Shown here piece by piece: positions 1-12,514 of a stretch of DNA of 64,000 bases. The number at the start of each line of letters is the position of its first letter. The first letter of the stretch is position 1. The translations under genes and the position numbers were made by a program. The notes under the pieces are model-generated. The model did not search any database. It saw only the letters and a list, made by a program, of their open reading frames with translations, and was not told where the DNA came from. This DNA comes from Silene latifolia (Eukaryota > Streptophyta > Magnoliopsida > Caryophyllales > Caryophyllaceae): NCBI RefSeq assembly GCF_048544455.1, contig NC_133538.1:142721922-142785921 (forward strand), given 5' to 3'.

Positions 1-111
<111 letters not shown>

Positions 112-198
112 GTTATGTTGTCGTTTGTCGTTTTGTATATAAACATAGCTGGTTGGTAGTGTTGAGATACGCATGCGGGTAGTATACGAGTCAGCATG

Positions 199-479
199 AC
201 TCGATCGAGTGGGGGGCACTCGATCGAGTAGGTAAGTGACTCGATCGAGAGGGTTGTTTTACGTTTCTGGGCAGTAGTCTGTTTTTGGGCACTCGATCGA
301 GTAGGTTTGGGCACTCGATCGAGTGGGGTCAGCTCGATCGAGTAAGGAGGTGGCTCGGTCAAGTGGGTTTTTGGATGCATTATGGTCAGGTTGTGGAGTC
401 GAGGCACTCGATCGAGTAAGTGGGCAACTCGATCGAGTGGCCTCAACTCGATCGAGTGGGTTGTGGTACTCGATCGAGT
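199..479. repeat. Cluster of ACTCGATCGAGT palindromes in the retroelement leader
   Basis: About ten copies of the 12-bp perfect palindrome ACTCGATCGAGT, or one-base variants, occur with irregular spacing of roughly 10-50 bp. Clear copies start near 199, 218, 239, 292, 313, 406, 427, 447 and 468. The cluster ends about 80 bp before the gag start codon at 557. The same motif recurs near the start of the 3' LTR of this element and in two other LTRs of the window. Confidence 0.9.
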
Positions 480-556
480 AGGTTTTACACAGGTTGTTTT
501 CGTGTTTTGAGTATGGGATGTGTGTTTATGTTTGTTCTTCCTTATATAGTTTCAAG

Positions 557-1740
557 ATGCCCCCAAAGAGAAACGTGTTGTATGCCTGGGCTGAGAACAT
601 GAGCGTAGATGAGATAGTTAAGATGTTGGAGCACCAAGATGCTCTTACTGAGGCTTTAAAGAAGTTCGGAAAAGATAAGGAGGCGGGTGTAGATTTCGCC
701 AAGATGAGTATCAATATAGCGAGGTTTAACCCTAAGGAGTACATGGGCACTGGGGCGCCAATTCTGCTGGATATTTAGCATAGGGAGATGGAAAACATAC
801 TCAATGTGGTTCATTGCCAACAGGACTTTCGAGTGGAATAAGCTACGTTTTACTTGAGGGAAGCAACCGGAGAGTGGTGGGATAAGGTTAGGGTGTGTGC
901 TCTGGATCTATATGTGAGACAGGGGTTATCTGCTATACCTTGGGATGATTTTAAAAGGGCTATGAGGCGAGAGTTTGTGCCAGAGCATGTGTGTAGCAAG
1001 CTGAGAGAGGAGTTTGATGACTTCAAGATGACTTCTGATATGACAGTTGCTGAGTATTATCACAAGTTCAACGAGAAGTCTAGGTACGCAGAGGATATGG
1101 GGCTGAGCCAAGAGAACTTGGCATTGATATTTGAGAAGGGGTTGACACCCAAGATTATGGAGAAGTTGCCGGTAGGAGTCCTTACTGATGTTAAGGAGGT
1201 GTATGAGCGTGCCGGAAGAGCTGAGAGGTTAGTTGAGATGGCTAAGGAGAACAGAGAGAGAGCCTCTGGGAAGTGGAAGGCTGAGAGTGAGGGTGATGGT
1301 CAGTCTAGTTACAAGAGGGGCGGCCATAACCAGGTGAGAGCTTACTCTTCGGGGTCGGGGTTTAGCGGTGGAGCTTCTTACGGGCGTGGCAGTGGTGGTG
1401 GTAGTGGCAGCTGGGGTTTGACTTGCTTTAACTGTGGTGGTGTGGCCCACAAGAGACATGAGTTTACCAGCACAGCGGGCTGGGGTTTTCAGAGGCAGTC
1501 ACAAGGGAGTTTCTCTCAGGGTCCGTCTCAGAGTTTTGCCAGTAGCAGGCCGGCTGGGTCGTGGAATAACCAGGGTGGTCAGAGTAACAACAATGGTGAG
1601 GCTAACCGCAATGACGGTAATTCATATCAGAGACCAGCGACGAACAACAACCAGGGGTCGGTTGCTAAACCATCTACTTCAGCTAGTACTGTCCGGGGAG
1701 GTGGACAGAAGATCAATGGTAAGTTGTTTATGATGGAGAA
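557..1740 (+). pseudogene. gag region of the chromovirus
   Basis: The leader ends at an ATG (557) followed by a basic MPPKRN-type start. Downstream comes the retrotransposon-gag core, with the stretch ATGEWWDKVR and the segment WDDFKRAMRREFVPEHV typical of chromovirus Gag, then a Gly/Ser/Gln/Asn-rich tail with a zinc-knuckle-like CFNCGG motif near 1430. Gag would form the particle and bind element RNA. The region is part of a decayed element. Confidence 0.88.
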
Positions 1741-2080
1741 GAAAGCAGCTGAGGATGATGCTCACGTTATCACGGGTACTTTTCTTGTTAATGGAGTCTT
1801 TACCTTTATTTTGTTTGATTTGAGGGCGTCACAGTCGTTTGTATCATCGAGTCATGCTAAGCTTTTGGGTTTGAGAGAGTATGAATTTGTAAAAGAGGAA
1901 GTTTTTATACCGTCGGATGAGTCTGTATCATGTGGGAAGTTGTATAGGGGTGTGTCTATGATAGTTGGGCAGGTTGACCTACCAGTGGACTTGTTAGAAT
2001 TTCTTTTGGATGGTTTTGAAGATAGTTGGTATGGACTGGTTGGGTAAGTACAAGGCTAGAATAAACTGTCATCAAAAGAG
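1740..2080 (+). pseudogene. Aspartic protease region of the chromovirus
   Basis: After the Gag tail, the sequence around residues ITGTFLVNGVFTFILFDLRA corresponds to the retropepsin-like domain, which normally carries the catalytic Asp in a (L/F)(F/I)D(S/T)GA motif. It would process the Gag-Pol polyprotein. Its position between gag and RT supports the call. Confidence 0.75.
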
Positions 2081-2239
2081 AGTCTATTTGAGAGGTCCTA
2101 AAAGATTTAGTGTGTCTTATCGTGGGTTTGTTGTCAAACCCAAAGTTAAGTTGATTGCAGCAGTGACCTTGAAGTCTTATCTGAGGAAGGGGTGTCCGTT
2201 GATCTTATGCCATGTAAAAGACCATAGTATGGTGAGTCC

Positions 2240-3060
2240 GATAGTTGAGCAGATACCAGTGGTGAGAGAGTTTCCAGATGTCTTTCCGGAGGAGATACCG
2301 GGTTTGCCACCGAAGAGGGAGATAGACTTCAGTGTGGAGATGAAACCAGGGACGTGACCAATCTCTAAGGCCTCGTACCGTATGGGTCCCAAGGAGTTGG
2401 AGAAGCTGAAGAAACAGCTGGATGATTTGATTGAGAAGGGGTACATTAGACCTAGTGTATCACCGTGGGGAGCACTAGTCTTGTTTGTGAAAAATAAAGA
2501 TGGGAGTTTAAGGTTGTGTATCGACTACAGAGAGCTGAACAGGGTTACTGTGAAGAACAGGTATCCTTTGCCAAGGATAGATGATTTGTTTGATCAGTTG
2601 AACGGTGCAGCGGTCTTTTCTAAGATTGATTTGAGGTCAGGTTACCATCAGGTGAAGATTCGGGATGAGGACATACCGAAGACAGCTTTTACATCGAGGT
2701 ATGGTCACTATGAGTATGTTGTGATGCCGTTTGGATTGTCTAACGCACCTGCAGTGTTTATGAATTTGATGAACCGGGTCTTCAGTCAGTTTTTGGATCG
2801 GTTTGTAGTGGTCTTTATCGATGACATCTTAGCCTACTCTAAGACTAAGGAAGAGCATGAGGAGCATTTGAGGATAGTGTTCCAGACTTTGTGAGGCAAT
2901 CCGCTATATGCAAAGTTGTCTAAGTGTGAGTTTTGGCTAGAGGAAGTTGCTTTTCCGGGGCATGTAATTTCAAAGAAGGGTGTTGTTGTGGATCCTGCAA
3001 AGATAGAGGCAGTTACTCGGTAGGAAGCACTGAAGAATGTAGCAGAGATCGGGAGTTTCT
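2240..3060 (+). pseudogene. Reverse transcriptase region of the chromovirus
   Basis: Canonical Ty3/gypsy RT blocks can be read in order: EFPDVFPEEIPGLPP upstream, [75 protein letters not shown], and the catalytic [11 protein letters not shown] box near 2810. This enzyme copies element RNA into DNA. The block order and the YSK/DDIL motifs make the family assignment firm. Confidence 0.93.
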
Positions 3061-3680
3061 TGAGTTTGGCAGGGTACTATCGCCGGTTTGTGAAAGACTT
3101 TTCCAAGATAGTCAGGCCTATGACAACTTTGATGAGGAAAGAGAACAGGTTTCGTTGGGATGAAAGTTATGAGACGGCGTTCCAAACACTAAAGGAGCGT
3201 TTAATCACAGCTCCAATCTTAGCATTACCTGAAGAGTGTGATAACTTTGAAGTGTATACAGATGCTTCAAAGAATGGTTTGGGATGTGTGTTGATGCAGA
3301 ACGGGAAAGTAATTGCCTATGCTTCTAGGCAATTGAAGCCTTATGAGGAGAATTATCCGACACATGATCTGGAGTTGGGTGCAGTTGTGTTTGCTCTCAA
3401 GATTTGGAGGCACTATCTTTATGGGGTGACCTTTAAGGTGTTTTCAGATCACAAGAGTCTCAAGTACATCTTCACTCAAAAGGAGTTGAACATGAGACAG
3501 AGGAGGTGGATGAAGCTGATTGGGGATTATGACATGGATATTATATACCATGAAGGGAAGGCCAATGTGGTTGCAGATGCGTTGAGCAGGAAGAGTGTAC
3601 ATTCTCTTTGCACAGCTAAGTCTTTGATGAGGTTGAGAGATGAGGTGGGGAAGATGGGGATACATATGATACAGAAATAG
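3060..3680 (+). pseudogene. RNase H region of the chromovirus
   Basis: It begins with the RT-connection motif [15 protein letters not shown]. It continues into the RNase H domain with [38 protein letters not shown] and [25 protein letters not shown], and ends at the [13 protein letters not shown] motif that joins RNase H to integrase. RNase H removes the RNA strand during reverse transcription. Confidence 0.93.
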
Positions 3681-3759
3681 GATGCTAGAAGGGACTTGCT
3701 AGTGGAGCCAGATCTTTATGATGACATTCGCAGGAAACAGGCTTTGGATCCTAAGATTG

Positions 3760-4203
3760 AGGAGTGGAGAGCTGGAGTAGAGAAAGGGAAGTGTCTCGAT
3801 TCTCTATTCATACAGATGGCAGTGTGATATTTGATGGGAGATGGTGGGTTCCTAGTGATGAGGAGTTGAAAAAGGTGATCATGACAGAGGCTCATTGCAT
3901 ACCATATTCGGTGCATCCAGGCGGTGCCAAGTTATATAAAGACTTGAAGAAGACTTTCTGGTGGCCTGGGATGAAGAAGGAAACAGTTGAGTTTGTGGCT
4001 CGTTGTTTGACATGTCAGAGAGTTAAAGGGGAGCAGCGACGACCACAAGGTACGATTCAGTCTCTTGAGTTACCTGAGTGGAAATGGGAGTCCATCTCTA
4101 TGGATTTTATAGTGGGTTTACCGAGGAGTAAGCAGGGTAACAACATGATATGGGTAATAGTAGATCGTCTTACCAAGTCAGCTCACTTTGTACCGATGAA
4201 AGA
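3760..4203 (+). pseudogene. Integrase, N-terminal part (HHCC and start of core)
   Basis: This shows the zinc-binding region (AHCIPYSVHPGGAKLYKDLKKTFWWPGMKK ending in CLTCQRVK) and the first part of the DDE core (WKWESISMDFIVGLPRS), which contains the first catalytic Asp. It stops at 4203 because a solo LTR is inserted there; the core resumes at 6734. Confidence 0.92.
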
Positions 4204-6728
4204 TGTAACGCCCCGTAAATTTCGGACCGTTAATATGTTTCGAAAATAATTAATTAATCAAGTAAAATTTGACAATAATGTATTTAAAGTAAAAATAATT
4301 CAAAGAAATATAATTTTATTATATTTTGAAGAAAAGTATTTATTTTGATAGTTTTGAAATGTTTAAAAATAGTTTAAACCATGTAAAATCTTTTATTTCG
4401 AAATAAGGGCGTATCGGGGGGAAAATGACAATTCGTTTGAACGTTGGGTAAACGAATTTGGAAATAGGTCGTATGAATACTCAATTTTATTGTAATCTCG
4501 TGTTTAAAGACTTTGGACTTGACGGAATTTGCGTTTGACTTACGGATTTAATTATTATTGAAATGAGTAAAAACCGACTCGTAAAAATCCCGACTGAAAA
4601 TCCCGCACTTTCCTTTTCTCCTTTCCTTTCTCCTTTCACGTGCACCAGCCTTCCCCTTTACTCTTTTTTTTTTTCTGATTTTGTTCTTAGCATCATCATC
4701 ATCAACATCAAAACACCAAAACACCATTAACATAATTTCAAGCTCAAAATCGACGTAATTTCTTCGTTACTAGTCCGTTTTTCGCATAATTTACCTTTCC
4801 GGAATCCCCTCGCCACGATCTACAACTTAGTATGTTCTAATTTCAATTTTCATTAAGTTATTTTAAGACCAATTTTCGGAAATTCGGTTTTATATGCTTA
4901 TTATTGTGTTTTAATTGTTTATTTAGGTGAAGGATTGGAAGACGAGTTCGGGGACTCGTATATTGTAGAGGATAGCGGCTAGTGTCGTTAGGGTTTGGGT
5001 TTTCAAGGTGTTAATTGCTCTTTTTCTAGCTTAAGGTAACATATTTCGAGTTACTCGACGAAAGATATCACATGTTAGGGTAGTTTACAAAAGGAAATTG
5101 TAATTAATAGGCTCAAAATGAATTTTATAGCTATAATTGTAATGTTTTTTGTTGATCGTGTCGAAAACCGAGCCTTAGTCCCTTTGATCGATGCGATGTC
5201 GATTAATTGAGTGATTGGTCAGCCGCAATTTGACCCGTACCTGTCGCAGGGCTGGGGTTGCGGGTAAAAATTCGGTTGAATGAATTAGATAATCGGCCTT
5301 TTTCTTGTTTTAGGCCATTTATCAAGCTTTAGTTCACATGTATAGCTTATTGAATTTAATAGTGTCTTATATTGTAGAAATGGCCCTAGATTCCCTAAAG
5401 CCTTTAATATGGTTACTATTGTTAGAATTAGAAATCAGTATTGAATACTTATTGAGGATTCTGTTGGGATTGTATGCTGTAAATAGACATTTATATAGCC
5501 TTTCACATGATAGAATATTAGCATTTAGGTTGGTAAGTAGGACTTTTTGCCCTCTTAAGGTTAAGTGGGTGTCTTACTTGACTTGTGTGGTGAGTCTTGT
5601 GTGGTGTGGGCTAAAGTATTCAAGCTGGGACTAGCTGTGACTAGGTCCTAGGTGAGTATTTCGGCCTCCATCATAGATAGGTCTTTATAGTCTTTGACGA
5701 GTATATGTTCACTGCTTGATAGCCTTTGTGTTCCTGACTAGTGGATGTTTATCCAAGTTGGGGCATGACCTCAGGTACTTATTTTGATAGTATGGGGTCA
5801 GCTTAAGTACTAGCCAACCCTTCGGTGGTGTCCTTAGGGTACTCACTTCACTTTGTTTTAAAAAAAGTTGTGAGTCTTGGGTGCGGTGGTGTGTATCCGC
5901 ATGTCTAGGTTTCTTGTGATTTTAGGCTAGGGTTGTGTTGTCTCTTGGCCATGTTTTCTTAATAGTAATCACGAGCCAAGATACCGGTTCGATTACCTTC
6001 CCTACCTCGTGGTATAGACTCGAGTTACAAAGTGACTATTGACCGTACTAAGAACTTATGCCTGTCTTTGATATATTGCCCTTTCTTGTATGGTGATTTT
6101 ATGAACTGTAATAGGTGAGATGTAGGCGGTTCTGATTGATAAAGTTTGGATTACTATTTGTTATCTGATTCACATGATAGTTTAGTTTGGTCAGTTTAGG
6201 GGTCATTTGCTAGAATACATGATAAGTAAATGGTTTATCAAATTGTTTACATGTTACATTACATGTTACATTAATTTTGACGATTCGTGGCTGGGAGGAC
6301 TCGAAGTTACTCCCCACTGAATTGTGGCTTTCGTGTTTGTATAAAATACGACTGACAGGTTGTTGATGCTTAGTTGGGGGTCACAGACGAGCTAGTGAGC
6401 AAGGAACCTTGGACCTAGTTTGACCATTCTTTTAGTAAACCTTTTCTAGTTTGGTTTTGTATATAATTTGAAGGGACATATGTCTCCCTTTTCTATTTTT
6501 GGTTTGTATCCTTATATTTCCACGTCTTATGTTATGTATGTAAATTAGTTTATCAGTTGTTGCAGGGTTTTTGACACTCTTCTTGAGTTGGAATTGGTTG
6601 TGAATGGTTTAGTTAGAAAATTTTTGAAATTGCAGGTTTTTGGACTAGTTGAACCATTTACAAACATATCCTACCAGTTTTTCTGTAGAATTTACGTTTT
6701 TTTTAAGGCTAGAATTAAGGGTGTCACA
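4204..6728 (+). mobile_element. Solo LTR inserted in the chromovirus integrase region
   Basis: The insert begins TGTAACGCCCCG and ends GGGTGTCACA. Both flanks carry the same 5-bp target duplication AAAGA (4199-4203 and 6729-6733), and the integrase reading picks up directly after the second copy. At 2525 bp with no coding domain and no second LTR it is best read as a solo LTR, left by LTR-LTR recombination of a related gypsy element. It is younger than the host element. Confidence 0.88.
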
Positions 6729-6733
6729 AAAGA

Positions 6734-7720
6734 TACTTGGACGAAGATACAGTTAGCTTTGGTTTATAGGAGGCATGTGGTTCGTTTGCATGGGGTGTCT
6801 AAGGATATAGTGTCAGATAGAGATGCGAGGTTCATATCACGGTTTTGGAAAGAGTTGCAGGAGTTGATGGGAACTACTTTGAAGATGAGTACTGCATTTC
6901 ATCCTGCGACAGATGGCCAGACAGAGAGGACCATCAAGACTTTGGAGGATATGTTGCGCGCTTGTGTTATAGATTTTGGTGGTAGCTAGGAGGAGAGATT
7001 GGATATGATTGAGTTTTCTTATAACAATAGTTATTACACAAGTATTGGCATGACACCGTTTGAGGCTTTGTATGAGAGGAGGTGTAGGAGTCCGATTTGC
7101 TGGGATGATAGAGCTGAGGCAGTGGTTTTAGGACCACATATGGTACAAGAGATGGTTGAATAGGTTAAGATGATCAGGCAAAAGATGAAAACGGCCCAGG
7201 ATCGACAAAAGAGTTATGCAGATTTACATCGTCGTGACATAGAGTTTCAGGTTAGGGACAAGGTTCTTCTGAAAGTGTCTCCTATGCGTGGGGTCACGAG
7301 ATTTGGTAAGAAAGGGAAGCTGAGCTAGAAGTTTATCGGACCATATGAGATTTTGGATCGTGTGGGTGAGGTCGCTTACCGGTTAGCTTTACCAGCTGCT
7401 TTGGATAGGGTGCATAATGTGTTTCATGTGTCTCAGTTACGGAAGTATGTGAGTGACTCTTCACATGTGTTACAGGTAGAGAACATCGAGCTGGATGAGT
7501 CCTTGTCTTATCTTGAGGTGCCAAAACAGATTCTTGATCGCAAGGTTAGGAAAACTAGACATGGGAAAATGGTGTTGCTTAAGGTTCTTTGGTCTAACCA
7601 TGAGGTTGAGGGGGCTACTTGGGAGGCGGAGGGGGCTATGAGAGAGCGGTATCCGTCTCTTTTTGATCAGGTATGTGTGGTTACGGGGACGTAACCATGT
7701 TTCTTTTAGGGGGGTAGGAG
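6734..7720 (+). pseudogene. Integrase core (second part), C-terminal domain and chromodomain
   Basis: The core resumes with LVYRRHVVRLHGV and contains the second Asp (SDRDARFISRFWKELQ) and the catalytic Glu region (FHPATDGQTERTIKTLEDMLR). It continues through the GPF-type C-terminal region (FIGPYEILDRVGEVAYRLALP). It ends in a chromodomain-like segment (ILDRKVRKTRHGKMVLLKVLWSNHEVEGATWE) followed by RYPSLF. Chromodomains of this group steer insertion to particular chromatin. Confidence 0.9.
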
Positions 7721-7958
7721 ATAATCACATAAGGTTTTTTGCATGTTTTAGGTTGGTTTTAGTACAGTTAGTAATTGCCTTGAGTCGGTTTCAGTGTTGT
7801 TTGGGAGTTGTGTTTTGAGTTTTGTTTTGAGTTTTGGTAATGTTGTTGTGTCGGAGTGGAAGTAGTATGTTTTGTTTTTGTCTATGGGTTGAACTTCGGG
7901 GATGAAGTTCTTTTTAAGGAGGGAAGACTGTAATACTACGGTTTTCTATGTCTGTGGG

Positions 7959-8103
7959 TACTCTATCGAGTGGGACTTACTCTGTCGAGTAAGTAGCTTT
8001 TTACGCAAAACAGTAGCTGACCTGATGGGTACTCGATCGAGTACGTGTGTTACTCGATCGAGTAAGGGGCACTCGATCGAGTAAGTGACTTACTCGATCG
8101 AGT
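7959..8103. repeat. ACTCGATCGAGT palindrome cluster in the LTR U3 region
   Basis: Two diverged and about four good copies of the palindrome lie between the LTR start and the TATA-like box, i.e. where U3 enhancers usually sit. Good copies start near 8030, 8051, 8070 and 8091. Confidence 0.85.
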
Positions 8104-8153
8104 AAGTGTGTTTTACGGGATTGTTTAGCTGGGTTTTGTTAATAACGCGAGAT

Positions 8154-8164
8154 TAATATAAAAG
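8154..8164 (+). promoter_or_regulatory. TATA-like box of the chromovirus LTR
   Basis: TAATATAAAAG lies about 225 bp inside the LTR, just after the palindrome cluster. It is the best core-promoter candidate in this LTR. No transcript evidence is available. Confidence 0.5.
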
Positions 8165-9591
8165 GCTTCCGTCACTATTTCCTAAACACTTTTATCATCC
8201 TAAAACCTTTCAAGAGAAGATTAAAAGTTACGCTGTTCGCATCTCTCGCATTATTAGCAAATCCCAAGGCTAGGATCGTCGGATTGTCTCGTTCGTTACA
8301 CCGTTGTGATCGTTGCATCAAGGGTAAGCTTCTTGTATAATTTTTATTGTATTTCGTTGATTTTGGTTAAACCCTAATTGGGTAGATTTGGGGAATTTGG
8401 GAGTATTATGATGTGTTGGTAGTAATTGTATGTATACATGTTATAGGAGGAGGATTCGTAGAGGAGAAGTTCTGATTAGCTGCTAGACGGTCTCGTGTGA
8501 TTGTTATTCCAGGTAGGGTTTCCCTAATCAGCATTGATTACATGGTTGTGTTGGTAATTAACTGTTGTTGTTGTATATCGTATTGGTATTGGAATCTGAT
8601 TTGGTAATTGTTGGTAGTGTGATGTGATTATCGTATAACTGTCTATGGTTTACGAGGTGCGTCCTCGGCTGAGTGGAGTCACTTGCGGGAGTGGCTTCAC
8701 GCCCTTGATTCTCTCTCTGTGGAACCCGCCACAGGAGGGGATGTGCACATTAAGGAACATGGGTTATCGCTCGGATGAGATGAGCGGGGCTTAGGTGGGA
8801 ACGGCTGCGGTCCCCCACTGGCGGTGTAGAATACTTGTTGCGATGAGTATTCTGGCAGGACTACACACTTTAGAGTGTAGTCAGGAGTGTGGTGATGTGA
8901 CGGAGTTTGGTTGATTGGATTGGATTGTAATGTTGTTTTATTGCAGCTGTTTGTTTTGTGTAATCAGTACTGACCCCGTTTAAATGTTTTAAGAAATTGT
9001 GGTGATCCATTCGGGGATGGTGAGCAGTTATTGAGCAGGTATGAGTTGATGCGCATGGGATAGCTGGGTTGAGTCATCACGAGCTATTTTAGAAGTCTTC
9101 CGCTGTGTCGAACATTCTTTTAATTTGGATTAGTTGGGTGATAGTTTTGAGAACATTTGTATTGTACTTTATCAGTTTTGATTTTTGGTTTTGTATCACT
9201 TTAAACTTAACTATTAAAGTACGTTTCTTTATGGTCTATTTGATCTTCATTGCCTCGGGCAACCGAGATGGTAGCACTTCTATGCCTTAAGTGGTCCTGG
9301 TAAGGCACTTGGAGTATGAGGGTGTTACAATAATCATGATATTTCCTTTCCCGGCCGTTGAGTTAGTAAAAGACAAAACAAAAAAAAGGGAAATATAACT
9401 AAAGACGAAGTTCTTCCGTGTTATTAAGAATTATTGATGATGTAAGAAGTAATTATTACTGCGGTGTTTATATAGAATTTTGTACATGAATGCAATCCTA
9501 GAGTATATCCTAAATTACTTAATAATAAACATAAATCAAGCCAAGAATCATGGAATGCTATAGTACATAATTTACGTAATCAATGTATTTA

Positions 9592-9877
9592 GGACTTGTT
9601 TGGTTGCCCATAAAAAACGCATGAATTTTAATTCATGGGAAGTGTGAAAATAACTAGTTGTTTGGTTGCCCCAATTCTATTAGAACTTCCTAGGAACTCT
9701 AATTCCTCCATAATGGAGAAGTTGCTTACCTAGCCCCCCTAGGTAAGTGTAAGTTCCTATAGAATTGGAGTTCCCACATGCAACCAAACAACTTTTTCAA
9801 ATTCACATGAATTAGAATAGCATAATAATTAGAACTTTCCGGGCATTGTATTTTCCCGTTGCGAACCAAACGACCCC
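9592..9877. mobile_element. Harbinger/Tourist-type MITE
   Basis: The 286-bp element has terminal inverted repeats GGACTTGTTTGGTT and, read inward from the other end, GGGGTCGTTTGGTT (11 of 14 match). The flanks carry the 3-bp duplication TTA (9589-9591 and 9878-9880), typical of PIF/Harbinger elements. It has no coding capacity. Confidence 0.8.
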
Positions 9878-10872
9878 TTAGTGTAGGAAGATAATGGCGA
9901 TTGAATGATAATTAGTGTTGTTGATTTGTTTCCTTAGTTGTAGATGGAATATTCTTGACAGATAACATATACACCAAATTACTAACCAAAATCTATGAGT
10001 ATATCTATATGAGTAAATTCTTTCTAAAAAAAATCTATATGAGTAAGTTTTTTTATCAGGGTTGATAAAGAAGCGGGAAAAAGATAATGAGAGAGCGACA
10101 TGTGTCCAGCCTGATGTGGAGTGGTTATTCTTTTATAGTTTTAATATAGATATAGATTCAACATAGATATGTGTTTGACAACGGTCGAGGAAGGGAAAAA
10201 CAAGTGCCTCCGTCCCTCATCCCGTAGCTTATGCGTATGATGTAAGTACATATTATGATATGTCGAGTATATAGATATATTCCTCCTTTGAGTGTAAAAT
10301 ATACTCGGTAATTTTTTTGGTACGGTGTTAAACAAAGGAGTAAGGACCATAATTTGTACTTTCTTTTGATTCTTTAAGCTAAAGTTCCCACCTTCTATGA
10401 AGCTTTCTGGGATTAGTTATTTTGTTTTCTCATATTGTAATTTTAATTATAATAATTTTGTCTCGCCCAAGCGACGGGCATGGTGGCTCTATGATTGAAG
10501 AAGCGATGAGAAATTGAGTTATTCTGTGGTCATGATTTTGAGGCTGGTGTTGAGCAATTTTAATCCAATTTTTTTGTCAACCGTCATAAAACTGAACAAA
10601 TGATTTTCGACCATGAAGTCATAGAGATGTGACCATTTCTAACGGTAAATATAGTGTTGCGCTACAAAAAATGACAAAGGATAAATTAGCCAAACAATCA
10701 TGATTTGCAATCCTCAATTTAGTTGTTGACCAATATGTTGAATTAGAAGACATACTACAAAGTCTTATCAAAATATTTGGTGTGTGTAGAGCGGGCAATG
10801 GGTCGGGTCGTGCTGACCCGTCGTTCCCAGCCCAGCCCGATTTCCTATTCCCCCACCGTGCCCTACCCCTGG
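9878..10872. other. Intergenic stretch without a recognised gene
   Basis: AT-rich sequence with only short chance ORFs. The last ~80 bp are unusually GC-rich and carry inverted GGGTCGG/GACCCG words, possibly a truncated hAT-type MITE, cut where the LTR-like block begins at 10873. Confidence 0.6.
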
Positions 10873-12514
10873 TGTAACACCCCCAATTTTCGACCTCCAA
10901 TATTTTAAACCCTTAACTCGGAAACCGGGCGTCCTAACGGTGTCACTTCAAATAAAGCAACGATAGGGTACTAGAATAAAATATAATTTTCAGCGGAAAA
11001 TAATCTTAATAGAGTTTAAAATACTCTTATCTTGAAGTAAATTTAACAAATTCAAAGTCTTAAAACAACTTGATATTAAATAAGTTCAACTATTGCGGAA
11101 GCGTAAACTAATAGTCTTAATAAACAATCTAAACTCGTTATCGTCACGCGTGATCTCTATCCCTTCGTCCCAAACGTGCAGTATAAGTAAACCTGTCAAT
11201 TACTCTACTCCCCATACAATCGGAAATATTGAATGCTTCATCATAGGTCCACAAGTGAAAGATTTGGTGGACAAACATTTAAAACACAACAAGTCAATAC
11301 AAATACATAATCCAATATGATCATAATATATATCAACAATCATAGCTATAACAAGCCTTTGTAATTAAAACAAAACAATCTTTCTCAAAGGACTTTCTCT
11401 TTTCTCATGATAGCTTTTAAACTTACTTGGTAAACTTTATCATAACTTTCTTTACTTTGGTATCCGGAAAGAGTATCAATGTATAGAAGGTTTCATCAAG
11501 CCATTGCCGGATTGACAAACCTTCCCCAACTATGTACTAATGATAGGTCCATTTTATACACATTTTAACCCCCTATTTTAGCTCTATTTTACATGTCATT
11601 TGCACTATGTTAGTGATTTAATGAGCTAATTTTGTGTTCTAGGTGTTTTTGCTCGTATTCATTGTATTTTGTAGGAAATGAAGTCGTTGATAGCTTTTTC
11701 CCTTCAAATTAGCGATTACCCAAGTTCACGAGGCTAATGAGAGCAAGTCTTGACCATGCAAAGGTGTTTCAGGAAGCATAGGGGCATTTTGGGAAGAAAT
11801 TAGAAAACCCGAGCAAAAGGAAACCAATCTTAGTTGGTGGATATGTAAAGAAATGAAGACAAAATAAAAGCCCATGATAAGAGCTTGCATTGGATACCAA
11901 ATGATACCTAAGATACCTTAGACGGACGCATAAAGACATAAGCATCGGATTACGGATCAACATTAAGTGCAAAGTTAAGACGGATTTAAGAGGAAAATGT
12001 GAATCATCACGACCCCGATCGGGGTTAGCCTCTTCTAGGTTTTTTACATTACTCCCTTATTTTTATATAAAGGGTGTTGATCTGGGACCTTAAACACACT
12101 TCTTACACCTCTTTTCCACACACTTTCATATATGTTTTAGTCTTAGTTTTAGAATAGAATGGAGGTTAGATTTCTTTCATGTTATTTACATTTCCTTTAG
12201 CATTTCAATATTGTACTACAATTTTCATTCAAGCACTTGTTCTTCAATTCCAAGTTTCATTTCCAATTATTAAGGTAATTCGATTTCTTGTATTGTTCTA
12301 TTATCTCCCTTGTCATTTCCATTTACTAATTATGATCACTTTATCACTTGTCATTAGTCTAATTTACATTATGCAAGAGTAGTTAAAATTGTCTAGGGAA
12401 TAAGGGAAACCATGCATAAGTAGTTCTTGCAATTGTTGAATTAGGATGTTATAATATCGTTTCATTGTTTCTTTCACATGTTTGCATTATATCGTTAATC
12501 TTCGATAAATGATC

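Larger units (their letters stand above)
7929..9329 (+). repeat. 3' LTR of the chromovirus
   Basis: It starts TGTAATACTACGG directly after a purine-rich tract (about 7914-7928), and ends GGTGTTACA, so it has TG...CA termini with an imperfect inverted repeat. Length is 1401 bp. Near its start are palindromic ACTCGATCGAGT copies (about 7959-8103), then a TATA-like box (8154-8164), and near its end a GNRA-loop hairpin (9254-9267). Confidence 0.9.

Noticed and set aside
199-479. Regularly repeated short palindromes that could suggest a CRISPR-like array
   Set aside because: Spacing is irregular, the host is a plant, there are no cas genes, and the same word lies in LTR U3 regions.
5338-5634. 98-residue ORF within the solo LTR
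   Set aside because: It lies wholly in a non-coding LTR, resembles nothing known, and has no start context; chance frame.
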